A stretch of 64,000 nt of DNA, from NCBI RefSeq assembly GCF_032854445.1, contig NC_088305.1, forward strand, positions 15,505,606 to 15,569,605, given 5' to 3'. Source of the stretch: Liolophura sinensis. Lineage: Eukaryota > Mollusca > Polyplacophora > Chitonida > Chitonidae. Positions within the stretch are counted from its first letter, which is position 1. Each line of letters starts with the position of its first letter. The notes beneath the pieces are model-generated. The model had not been told where the DNA came from. It was given only the letters and a program-made list of their open reading frames with translations, and searched no databases. Positions 12,021 to 22,228 of the stretch are shown here, one piece after another. The translations under genes and the position numbers were made by a program.

Positions 12021-12286
12021 TTCAGTGGCTCAGTCGGTTAGCGCGCTAGCGCAGCGTAATGACCCAGGAGTCTCTCTCCAATGCGGTCGCTGTGAGTTCA
12101 AGTCCAGCTCATGCTGGCTTCCTCTCCGGCCGAACGTGGGAAAGTCTGTTCCAGCAACCTGCGGATGGTCGTGGGTTTCCCCCGGGCTCTGCCCGGTTTC
12201 CACTCACTATAATCCTGACTGCCGTCGTATAAGTGAAATATTCTTGAGTACAGCGTAAAACACCAATCAAATAAATAAATAAATAG
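12021..12286 (+). mobile_element. SINE-1, full length
   Basis: Starts CAGTGGCTCAGTCGGTTAGC (A-box), followed by B-box GAGTTCAAGTCCAGC, body and tail CAGCGTAAAACACCAATCAA with (AATA)n. Only the first few head bases are missing. Confidence 0.93.
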
Positions 12287-12769
12287 TTTTGTTGGGACCT
12301 GCATGATGGGACGACGTATTGTAATGAATCTTGGTCCACTTCACAATTGTGCCATGGTGAGCAAATTAACATTTATCATTAAGTTACACTCAATGAACTA
12401 CGTAGGATAAATTAAGTTCGTGTCCAGCATATAACCTAGAAAGCTTAGAGAACGTGTGTGGTTAGCACTTAATGAAGAGACCCAAACTCACACACTGAGC
12501 ATGTCGCCTTGGTAGTACCATTAATCTTGATAGACGCGATACAGGAGATTTTTTGGAAAGAACTCTATAAAGGCAAATTCAGTCGAAGTCTTGCTGTTAT
12601 TTTAGAACAGGTAAACGAATTACCTTTCACAAAATATGAGCCCCGTCTGTGCAGGTGTTATCGCTCAAAATCGCCACAAATGTTCCTAAAATTTGTAAAG
12701 CGGGGTGTATTATATACTTTTTCATCAGAGCATTCATCAGTTCAACTTAACTGCAAAGTTCCCTGTGAG

Positions 12770-13611
12770 CACCTCAGTAGTCTGTCACGATCCACAGTAG
12801 AAGTTCCCAAGAACACCTTAGTAGAGTGTCACAATTCACATTATAAGTTCCCTGTTAACATCACTGTAGTGTGTTACGATCCACATTATAAGTTCCCTAT
12901 GAAAACCTCAGTGGTGTGTCACGATCCATACAACAAGTTTTCATTTAGCACCTCGGTATAGTGTGTCACGATCCACTCTACAAGTTCCATATGAACGCCT
13001 CAGTGGTGTGTAACGATCCACAGTACAAGTTCCCTATGAACACCTCAGTATAGTGTGTCACGATCCACTCTACAAGTTCCCCATGAACACCTCAGTATAG
13101 TGTGTCACGATCCACCGTACAAGTTCCTTATGAACACCTCAGTATAGCGTGTCACGACCCACGGTACAAGTTTCCTATGAACACCTCAGTAAAGTGTGTC
13201 ACGACCCACAGTACAAGTTTCCTATGAACACTTCTGTAGTGTATCACGATCCACAGGACAAGTTACCAAGAATACCTTAGTAGAGTTCCCTATGAACACC
13301 TCAGTATAGTGTGTCACGATCCACATTATAAGTTCCCTATGAACATCTCAGTGGTGTGTTCGTTTGTTAAATGCACATTAGAAGTTCTCATTTAGCACCT
13401 CGGTTGTGTGTCACAATCCACTTTAAAGTTCCCAATGAGCACCTGAGAAGTGTGTCACGATCCACATTACAAGTTCCCTACGAACACATCAGTGGTGTGT
13501 CACTATATGACATTAGAAGTTCTCATTTATCACCTTGGTTGTGTGTCACAATCCACATTACATGTTCCCAATGAGCACCTTAGTACTGTGTCACGATCCA
13601 CTTAACAATTA
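12770..13611 (+). repeat. 44-47-bp minisatellite, about 18 copies
   Basis: CACCTCAGTATAGTGTGTCA, CGATCCACATTACAAGTTCC, CTATGAA. Unit length varies by a TATAG insertion. Ends at a SINE-1. Confidence 0.93.
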
Positions 13612-13889
13612 AATTCCCGCTCAGTTGTTTAGCATGTTAGCGCAGCGTTGACACACAGGGTCTTCTCACAAGTGCGGTCACTGTGAGTTCAAGTCCAGCT
13701 CATGCTGGCTTCCTCTCCATCCGTACATGGGAAAGTCTGCCAGAAACCTGTGGATGGTCGTGGGTTCCCCACGGGCTTTGCTCGATTTCCTCCCGCGATA
13801 ATGCTGGCCGCCGTAGTATTTACAAGTGAAATAATCTTAATATATTTGGGTGTAAAATACCATTCAAATAAATAACTAAATAAATAAAA
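13612..13889 (+). mobile_element. SINE-1, diverged full-length copy
   Basis: Head CGCTCAGTTGTTTAGCATG, B-box GAGTTCAAGTCC, body and tail AATACCATTCAAATAAATAA. It is more diverged than its neighbours and starts where the 47-bp minisatellite ends, so it either inserted at the array edge or limited the array. Confidence 0.9.
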
Positions 13890-14479
13890 CGGAATATAAT
13901 CTGTGACTTTTCTTAAAGTCAAATAAACCACCAAAATGACGTGTATATTAGATGAAGGGCAAGTAAACAATCTCCTGGATAACTAATCGATTTTTTTAAT
14001 AGAATTTTTCCAACCTAGTAAAATGCTTTTAAACCGTCGGATTCTGCATAGGATGGCCTGTCGGAACACAGTGCGTGTAAATGATCTCACAACTCATTTT
14101 TTGCTTGAAATGGTTTGTGTCAAGGTACATTCGGTGAACGCATTTATAGATTTATACGTCTTTGAATCTTGAATATGGAAGTGTAGCAATCTGTGTGTGT
14201 TAATTATCACAGACGTTATGAGACGTCACTGTATGGTCATAATGCAGTCAGAAAAGGCATAACGGAATATATGGATTCAAATGCATTTCACCCGGCCGAG
14301 AACATTCGGGAAAAAAAATGATGAGGCCTACGTCATGTTCACAAAGTTGCGTGGTTACTGTAGATCTTTTGGTCATACACGTCAGAGAGTTATAAACTGT
14401 GTGTGAAATGTTACGTCAGTCTCCATACATGAACGTGAATACACATACGTTTATAGAGCTGAACATGTAGTGTGAGTGT
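13890..14479. other. Intergenic sequence, no recognised feature
   Basis: Unique AT-rich sequence without gene-like open frames. Confidence 0.55.
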
Positions 14480-14555
14480 TGCGAGTTCAAGTCCAGCTCT
14501 AGCTGTGCATTACACGTTTGGGTGAAATATTTAGGCCTATGCTCATGGCAGATAA

Positions 14556-14825
14556 GGGGCCTCTGTGGCTCAGTTGGTTAGCGCGCTAGCGCGGCCTAAT
14601 GACCCAGGAGTCTCTCACCAATGCGGTCGCTGTGAGTTCAAGTCCAGCTCAAGCTGGCTTCCTCTCCGGCCGTACTTGGGAAGGTCTGCCAGCAACCTGC
14701 GGATCATTGGGGGTTTCCCCCAAGCTCTGCCCGGTTTCCACCCACCATAACGCTGGCCGCCGTCGTATAAGTGAAACATTCTTGAGTACGGTGTAAAATA
14801 CCAATCAAATGAATAAATAAATAAA
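14556..14825 (+). mobile_element. SINE-1, full length
   Basis: Complete head GGGGCCTCTGTGGCTCAGTT, B-box, body and (AATA)n tail. A separate 25-base B-box fragment (GCGAGTTCAAGTCCAGCTCT) lies at 14480-14505. Confidence 0.94.
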
Positions 14826-15439
14826 CTCGGATCATAATTAAATGTATATATAACACTGTAAAGCTAATCTGTCAGATTTAACATAACACTGTTTTTCCTT
14901 CGTCATACCAGAATAGAGTTTGTTATTGCACTATATTCTGGTAGAATAACGTCACGTTCTGCCATATTTGGCCTTGTACATAATTGTTTATACATATTCA
15001 GATTCATTGATCTATTTAACAGGATATCTCTACTTGTTTAGGCTAGAACTCTCCACTAGATTTTACAGGGGAAATGTTGCGAAAAGAAGATTTAGCCCAG
15101 CAAGGTGGTTTGAACTGAGTGGCCACTGGATCGCTAACCCAACTTATACATAGGCTATAGGCCTGCCATCCCTGTCGGCAAGTCATATGGGAGAATTTAA
15201 GCCCGAGATATTTAACGGTTCTAGACAATTTACATTAAATATTGTAGTTCAATATGCAAATCACACACATATGGGCTTTTGATCATGTAGATGTTGAAAT
15301 ACATGTCGTTCCAATTTTGGCTTGTGAAAAAAACGCGTCAAAGGCAAATGTCATATACACGTTTTTTTTTTTCCATTGCCACATTAAATGCCACATAACA
15401 CGCGCTTGTACATACATGTACAGAATACGTCGACATCTT

Positions 15440-16162
15440 TGAACTGCAGTACACGAAGACAAATGCTGGAGAGAGCAACCTTGCAGTAGCAGCGCGGACC
15501 TAAACGAGAGCGGAAGAACATTATTTATGCGGCGCACTACGCCAATACATCATTGGTCACAGTCGTTAGAATTCGCCAATCTTCGTGGATCTTCGGTACC
15601 AATGCATCACTAGTCAAAGCGAGGGAACAGAGAGCGATGCTGAAGCATGTCGACAGAAAACATTCTGTATGAATATGAGCACACAGTCGCTGCATTTGGC
15701 TTTCATCTGTAGGGAATACAATAATAATTCGCTGTGGTGACGGTTGGAAATCAGTTAGACTGGCTGACTACGTTTTCCCTGCAGATTTGGTTGGGCTATT
15801 TCATCGAAAACAGGCACCCGAATCGTCTATCGGCATGCTCTTGTGGCGATTGTCATCCAGGGAACGTGCGGCATTGCCCGTATACTTCAATTTCATGTGA
15901 TTTTCTTTTTGCATTTTTTCTTTTTTGGTGAGACATTTATTACCGACTTGGGGGATAAGGCTATCCATTTAAGCCCCAACGCGTTCCATGTATCGGGAAT
16001 TGGGAGGTTTTGGTCGAGTGATTTTTACTGTGATGTGTCAGGTGAAGATGTGCGCTGTTGCTTTCACTCGGCGATTTGACAGACGACTACGGTGTTTGTG
16101 ATTCAATCCTCCGCCCGCTTTGAGGCGCCTCGCCGGGAGTGAGCTAGTCGCCAGCCGCCAAG
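15440..16162 (+). promoter_or_regulatory. Probable promoter and 5'UTR of the ERG channel gene
   Basis: The 700 bases before the ERG start codon are visibly richer in CpG than the flanks (for example around 15490-15660 and 16060-16160) and free of SINEs and tandem arrays. Four CCAAT-type motifs lie close together at 15542, 15552 (reverse), 15576 and 15599. No convincing TATA box stands out. Open frames at 15734-15931 and 15843-16079 contain ATGs that would be upstream ORFs if transcription starts before them; alternatively the start site lies after about 16080. The transcription start cannot be placed from sequence alone. Confidence 0.5.
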
Positions 16163-16238
16163 ATGCCCGTACGACGAGGCCACGTTGCCCCTCCAAATAC
16201 ATTCATTGACACAATAATAAGGAAATTCGACGGCCAGA
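16163..16238 (+). CDS. KCNH2/6/7: First coding exon of an ERG-type voltage-gated K+ channel (KCNH family), partial gene
   Basis: The exon encodes 25 residues plus the first base of codon 26, starting [10 protein letters not shown] and ending [12 protein letters not shown]. It is followed directly by GTAAGT, a strong splice donor. Vertebrate ERG channels (KCNH2, KCNH6, KCNH7) start [14 protein letters not shown]; from memory, human KCNH2 exon 1 also ends after 76 coding bases, so sequence and intron phase agree. In ERG channels this segment is the PAS-cap, a short N-terminal tail ahead of the PAS domain that slows channel closing; the channel is a plasma-membrane tetramer that repolarises excitable cells. 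The start has A at -3 (GCCGCCAAGATG). The PAS domain, six membrane segments, pore and cyclic-nucleotide-binding homology domain must lie on later exons, none of which I find in the window. Family assignment is very secure; which member is not resolvable, since invertebrates usually have one ERG gene. Confidence 0.93.
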
Positions 16239-17055
16239 GTAAGTACATATTTTCGTTATTTGCTTCTTTTAATTCACCACAGTGAATTTTTTCATATTTT
16301 TTGTGATTGTAAATAATATTTTTGGCTTTATAATTGTAACATTTATTATAACAGGTTGGTTCATCTTGGAACATGTTTCCTTCTTTTCAGTTTTTGGTGT
16401 GGATTTGCATTGCTATAAATATTGGCGTACTATTACTTATTTACTGAGTAGGAAATCTGGTTCAGTACTGTTTTCAATATTCCATGTTTAAATCAATAGC
16501 ACACATCTGTTTTTGAACAATTTATGTTTTGTTTGTCCAGTAGCCTACCCATGGCATAGCGTATATGCTATTTATAGCTGCTTGTATGCAGCTGTGCAAT
16601 GTTACAGTTAACTTCCATATTGAACTGTGCTTCTAAGATGTTCATAATACTTGCTCATGCATTGCAAAGCTGAGCAGGCTATACTTTTAAGCTCTACATG
16701 CACATTTACAGATATTGGGGAAAAGGCATCCTGTAAACAGTGATAGAGCCATGTCCCACATCAAAGTTAAGTGTAAGGCATTATTTCTGATGGGTAGAGC
16801 GCCTGGATTTTATGTGTACTGGCTAGCGACTTTCTCCTGTCTAGTGTGAACTGGTAAGCTAGAGGTTACCACTGCTGTGCTATCATGGGCTATATAACTG
16901 TACCCAGAACAAAACACATGTGGTTTTGGTAGCCTGAGTACACACCACTTGTGGGAAACCTTATGTTTATACCGATATGTATTATGTGTACATAAACTTG
17001 TTACTGTGGTCAGAGGCTTTCTCTGTTCAGATAATAGTCTTATATATACTGATAT

Positions 17056-17357
17056 ATGTAGTTTTCACATTGGATATTTTGTACACTCCCGATCAACTTT
17101 GGTTTCATCAGAACATCCTGAATTTCTTGCCCAATCCAGTACACTTATATATGCAGTATATACATATATGTGGATGCACACACGGTGCGATTGCGAAAGG
17201 GACATATCTGTAGTCATCTTCAATAATCTTGATTTCAACATCACTAGTCTTGGCAATGCCTCGTTTGGCACTCAGCATCTTTAAAAAGGAAGAGGCCAAG
17301 CAGTGGGCATCCCAATTTCAGTATACTGTGACTGGTTCGGGTGTCATTTCTGGTGTC
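17056..17357 (+). repeat. Duplicated block X, copy 1, with SINE-3 relic
   Basis: GTAGTTTTCACATTGGATAT through the AATCCAGTACACTTATATAT stretch and a SINE-3 body piece matches 18016-18340. This copy lacks the tRNA-like head seen in copy 2. It joins exon copy B at about 17355, where both sequences share GTC. Confidence 0.85.
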
Positions 17358-17370
17358 GTCAGCTGCCAAG

Positions 17371-17446
17371 ATGCTGGTACGACGAGGCCACATTGCCCCT
17401 CCATATGCATTCATTGATACAATAATAAGGAAATTTGATGGCCAGA
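17371..17446 (+). CDS. Duplicated, diverged copy of the ERG first exon (alternative first exon or exon pseudocopy)
   Basis: This is a second 76-base copy of the exon at 16163, 1,208 bases downstream on the same strand. It keeps the ATG, the reading frame, the Kozak-like GCCAAGATG and the GTAAGT donor. It differs at 8 of 76 bases: three silent changes and four replaced residues (P2L, V8I, N12Y, T13A), giving MLVRRGHIAPPYAF. The homology runs from about 17355 into the intron to about 17494, matching about 16147-16287. Upstream of 17355 the copy abuts a SINE-3-like fragment, so it lacks the promoter and 5'UTR of the first copy. It could be a true alternative PAS-cap exon driven from its own promoter, or a decaying duplicate; an open frame over 25 codons is weak evidence for function. 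More replacements than silent changes suggests relaxed constraint, but the numbers are tiny. Confidence 0.6.
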
Positions 17447-18015
17447 GTAAGTACATATTTTCATTAACTTCTTCTGCTAATTCAACACAGTAACTTGACT
17501 AGTCTTTATATATACCAGTGCAGGCCTTCATTTTCGTAATTCTTTACCGGAATCTAAATGGATTCCTGTAAGTTTGCTTTGTGAGAATCCACCAGAATCT
17601 AGGTCAAATCTAGTACCACAAAGTATGCAGTTACTTCAAGTTTTAATACATGGCATATAAGAATTTGCTTGCAATGTAGTATAAAACCATTAGGTAATTT
17701 CACTTCAAAATCCTGATTAGTTTCACAGTTTATTTTAATCTCAGTTCACCAGTATAAAGGTTCTATAGTTTGTATGTTTTGAAAGTTATCTTGGCGAACA
17801 ACAACAACAACGCACATTTAAAGTAACATGTAAAAAAAGTCGAACATTAGGCGCATTATGGACTGGAAATTTGAGAAGAATTTGTCGTCTTGAAAATTAT
17901 TTTTGTGACTTTCTTAAGAGAATCCAGGCAGATTCTGGTAAATTTGGTTTCTGGGAGTCATGACAGGAATCAGATTCACAGATTCCTGTTGAAAGTAAAG
18001 CTTTGCATTCAGTAC

Positions 18016-18475
18016 ATGTAGTTTTCACATTGGATATTTTGTACACTCTCAGTCAACTTTGGTTTCATCAGAACATCCTGAATTTTTGGCCCAATCCAGT
18101 ACACTTATATATGCAGTATATAAATATATATGGATGTACACATGCTGCGATTGCGAAAGGCACATATCTGTCGTGTCTGGATTGTAAATGGTAGATCCGG
18201 GTTCCAGCCCGAAACGAGTCATACCAAAGATTTCAACATCAGTAACTTTGGCGATGCCTTGCTTGGCACTCAGCATATTTAAAGAGGGAGAGGCTATTAA
18301 AGTAGTGGTCATCCTGATTTCAGTATAATGTGACTGATGTTGGTGTCATGTCTGGTGTCTTTGGCATGGTGTTCTAGTGAGGCAGCATTATAGATAAGTC
18401 AGCATTGGATCCAGCTTGCTACAAGGAGACACTTTGGGATATGACCGATGTAAGATTAAAAGCGACATTATGAAA
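18016..18475 (+). repeat. Duplicated block X, copy 2, with longer SINE-3 relic
   Basis: Homologous to 17056-17357 with the same orientation, but retaining a SINE-3 head (TAGATCCGGGTTCCAGCCCG) and a longer body to about 18475. Short open frames over this block on either strand are not conserved between copies. Confidence 0.85.
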
Positions 18476-18930
18476 CTCCAAATCAAACAAACAGATATAT
18501 TAGCATTTTTCAGGAGAAAAACAGACTTATGGCCTATGAGAACCAGACCGAATTAGACATCCACATTCTCACTTACCCTAATTCGTCAACCTTTTCAATC
18601 GTCTCTGCAAAGTCTTTGAAACATTACACTATAGGGTGTAGAGAAATAATTTGCACAGTTGTAGGAAGCTTGCGTCTTTAATGACACAAACAAATCATTT
18701 TAAGCATCATTTTCATAATAACTCTATGCTTACATTTCACGGAAAGAAAGCTTTTCAGTGCTTGAAAAGGTTGAAGATTTACAGTGTATGTGTACAAGTA
18801 ATCAAAGAGAGAAATTAAAGTGTGTAATTACGTAGTATGTGACATTTACACAAATTTTTCTTCATGCAGAAGGACTTTTGAGTTCAGAATGACTGTTTTG
18901 ACATTTTTCACATTTGTGTGCTAGATAGTA

Positions 18931-19390
18931 AATAATCACATACTGAGTTATCCATGTGGGATTAACAGATATCAGTGTGGAATAATCTCATACTAAGTTA
19001 TCCATGTGGGATTAACAGATATCAGTGTGGAATAATCACATACTGAGTTATCCATTTGGGATTAACAGATATCAGTGTGGAATAATCACATACTGAGTTA
19101 TCCATGTGGGATTAACAGATATCAGTGTGGAATAATCACATACTGAGTTATCCTTGTGGGATTAACAGATATCAGTGTAGAATAATCACAGACTGAGTTA
19201 TCCATGTGGGCTTAACAGATATCAGTGTGGAATAATCACATACTGAGTTATCCTTGTGGAATTATCAGATATCATTGTGGAATAATCACAGATTGAGTTA
19301 TCCATGTCGGCTTAACAGATATCAGTGTGGAATAATCACATACTGAGTTATCCATGCGGGATTAACAGATATCAGTGTGTAATAATCCTA
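18931..19390 (+). repeat. Exact 50-bp tandem repeat, 9.2 copies
   Basis: AATAATCACATACTGAGTTA, TCCATGTGGGATTAACAGAT, ATCAGTGTGG, with starts every 50 bases from 18931 to 19381 and no length change, indicating recent expansion. Confidence 0.96.
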
Positions 19391-19994
19391 AAAATGAGTG
19401 ATTGTCAGTGTTGATTTTAGTTAGCTGTCCGCGTAAAGTTCCGAGGAACCCTCACATGTCTCAGTGGAACTGCCACATATATCCACATGTCGATAATTAT
19501 TTGTGATTTTTCCCTTTTCCCATCATTACATTTTTATTTTGGGTGCATTTGTCTCATCATTATTTAAGCACACCTGTTTTAATTGTTATTAGGACTCACC
19601 TTTGATCATTGATGCATTGATTGATAAATGAATTTGGGCGCAGGTATGTGGGTTTTTTTTTTTAGCATATCTATGGGATTGTTGTTATCGGGACCATATC
19701 TAGAGCAATTTTAGTTGCGGAACACGTGCGGGTATACCCAAACTAATAAAGCTGTATTGAAACTAGTAAGTAATTTAAATTGAACAGAACCAAGTTTTCA
19801 TACAAATTTCTGTCGTTCCCAGATTTCACAGCTCTCAGCATAATCTTGAGTTGGAGTGTATGCAGTGTCACAATGTCCACCAATCAAGTTTGGGAGCAGA
19901 ATCTTCAAGTATGCCCCTGATGAGGACCTTAAAGTGCAGTTCAAGAAGATGTGTTGATAGGTTCACATACCGGTGTCGTTTAGACGTGTAACTT

Positions 19995-20160
19995 CTCCGG
20001 CTGTAAGTGGGAAGGTCTGCCAGCAACCTGCGGATGGTTGTGGGTTTCCCCCGGGCTCTGCCCAGTTTTCCTCACACCAAAATGCTGGCTTGTATAAGTG
20101 AAATATTCTTGAGTATGGCATTAAACACCAATCAAATAAATAAATAAATAAATAAATAAA
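19995..20160 (+). mobile_element. SINE-1, 5'-truncated, 14-bp target duplication
   Basis: Starts in the middle of the body (TCCGGCTGTAAGTGGGAAGG) and runs through the tail. It is flanked by TAGACGTGTAACTT (19981-19994) and TAGACATGTAACTT (20161-20174), so the truncation arose at insertion by incomplete reverse transcription. Confidence 0.93.
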
Positions 20161-20791
20161 TAGACATGTAACTTTTGGTTGTGTTTAAAAAGAAGTAAAA
20201 CAGAATTTTTAAAATTTGAAATTATTCATCATTCAGCACACTCCTACCTTTTGTTTGTCTACTGGCTCATCACTTACAGATGTATATAACAATGGGTGCG
20301 GAAGTTGACCTGAACATTTTGCTGGTACATTGTAATCTTAGTTTATTACAGTATATGTGTATACATGGACTTGGCAGGCCTGTGTATACATGTAAGAGCT
20401 GAGAGTATTGACAAGTGTGCAGTGTGAGGTAATATCTTTCGCAGATCATCCCACGCTTGGACTGTAGTATTTCCCAATATGTACATATCATATTAAATAT
20501 TAAACCGGGGATATTGCTATATCCAGGCAGGGACGGAACTCGATAACCAACAAAACTACATGTTCATGGAATTAGGGATATAGAGAAAGAATAACGCTTT
20601 CAAGATAAAATATGATGAATGATACGGAAGTGGCGGTATGATACATCATCTGTATATACATCCACATATAGATAAAGTAAAACACACATATGCTGTATAC
20701 TATACGTAGGGCTGTATCTGAACATGCCTAAAGGGCAGGAGATGAAGTAGGATAGTATCATCCACTGATAATTGATGGGGGTACATTTTGG

Positions 20792-20841
20792 TTTAATGTG
20801 AGTATGGCACAAAACACCAATCAAATAAATAAATTAAATAA
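20792..20841 (+). mobile_element. SINE-1, tail-only insertion of about 50 bp
   Basis: Only GAGTATGGCACAAAACACCA plus an AATAAA-type tail remains. ATTTTGG occurs on both sides (20785-20791 and 20842-20848), consistent with an extremely short retroposition event. Confidence 0.7.
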
Positions 20842-20938
20842 ATTTTGGATGAATAGAGCTACATGTACATGTAGTGAGAATGAATAGAATAAAAATGGAT
20901 GCATCACGCAATGCATTGTGGCATATCATATGTCCTAT

Positions 20939-21486
20939 TGTACAGCAGTGTATCATGATACACCAGTCGATACAGCGGTGTATCATGATACACCAGTCGA
21001 TACAGCAATAAATCATGATACACCAGTCGATACAGCAGTGTATCATGATACACCAGTCGATACAGCGGTGTATCATGTCGATACAGTGGTGTATCATGAT
21101 ACACCAGTCGATACAGCAGTGTATCATGATACACCAGTTGATACAGTGGTGTATCATGATACACCAGTCGATACAGTGGTGTATCATGATACATCAGTGG
21201 ATACAGTAATAAATCATGATACACCAGTCGATACAGCGGTGTATCATGATACACCAGTCGATACAGTGGTGTATCATGATACATCAGTGGATACAGTAAT
21301 AAATCATGATACACCAGTCGATACAGCGGTGTATCATGATGCACCCGTCAATACAGCGGTGTATCATGATACACCAGTTGATACAGCAATAAATCATGAT
21401 ACACCAGTCGATACAGCGGTGTATCATGATGCACCAGTCGATACAGCGGTGTATCATGATGCACCAGTCGATACAGCCGCGTATCA
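20939..21486 (+). repeat. 30-bp minisatellite with a perfect 16-bp palindrome per unit, about 18 copies
   Basis: Unit GTGTATCATGATACACCAGT plus CGATACAGCG. GTGTATCATGATACAC is self-complementary. Some units carry AATAAATCATGATACA instead, breaking the palindrome, and these recur at intervals, suggesting multi-unit duplication. Long open frames on both strands follow from the unit being a multiple of three without stops. Confidence 0.96.
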
Positions 21487-21795
21487 TTGCATCCCTACTT
21501 TGAATCCTCTAAGGATTGGGAAAATGTGTATTAAAACATGTGCATGTATGAGGACATTTCCATCTAACGTAAGCTCCACATACAGCAGACACAGGCAGAG
21601 GAACTGAAATGTGGTGGGTCACAGTTGCTGTGATGATGTCCTGATTAGACGCACACTTACATTCATGTGCCAGGGAATTTACTTGCTTGGGCTTTGATTC
21701 TGATTGTAACAGGGAAGAAAATACTGGCTGTCTACGTGTACATGCATGCTAAAATATGTATAGAAATGGCTGAGGAGTCGGATGTGCACTCAAGG

Positions 21796-21930
21796 GATGA
21801 CACTTGCATGAGTGAGGTGGTGCTGAGTGATGACACTTGCATGAGTGAGGTGCTTATGAGTAATGGCGCTTATGTGAGTCAGGTGGCACTGAGTGATGAC
21901 GCAGTCACTGTCTTGAATGAGGTGGCAGTG
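21796..21930 (+). repeat. 33-bp tandem repeat (11 codons), about 4 copies, within an open frame
   Basis: GATGACACTTGCATGAGTGA plus GGTGGTGCTGAGT. In the frame 21667-21978 it would read DDTCMSEVVLS repeated. No flanking splice signals or homology mark it as a real exon. Confidence 0.85.
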
Positions 21931-22085
21931 ACTGACAAAAATCCAATGCAGATTACATGCATATTTGGAAACCTTTGAACAGTGATGCATTTTAACCTAA
22001 ATTTTTGTAAGGAGTCATTTTGGACAGTATATGACAAACATGTTGCTGAGTTTCTTTGGTTGGTACAATGTATATAAATCATTGG

Positions 22086-22220
22086 GGGTTGGCCAGCAAC
22101 TTGCGGATGGTTGTGGGTTTCCCCCGGGCTCTGCCCGGTTTCCTCCCACTATGATGCTGGCCACCGTCCTATAAGTGAAATGGTCTTGACTACGGCATAA
22201 AACACCAATCCAATAAATAC
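22086..22220 (+). mobile_element. SINE-1, 5'-truncated
   Basis: Starts at GGCCAGCAACTTGCGGATGG and ends in the AATAAATA tail. ATCATTGG at 22078-22085 and 22221-22228 is the likely target duplication. Confidence 0.9.
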
Positions 22221-22228
22221 ATCATTGG

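Noticed and set aside
12021-12110. tRNA gene
   Set aside because: The A-box and B-box belong to the SINE-1 head; the sequence cannot fold into a complete cloverleaf with acceptor stem and continues into the SINE body.
18931-19390. CRISPR-like array with regular spacing
   Set aside because: Repeats are contiguous 50-bp units with no unique spacers, in an animal genome.
20904-21607. Long open frames on both strands (up to 229 codons)
   Set aside because: They lie in a 30-bp tandem repeat whose unit has no stops in several frames; the translation is a repeat artefact.
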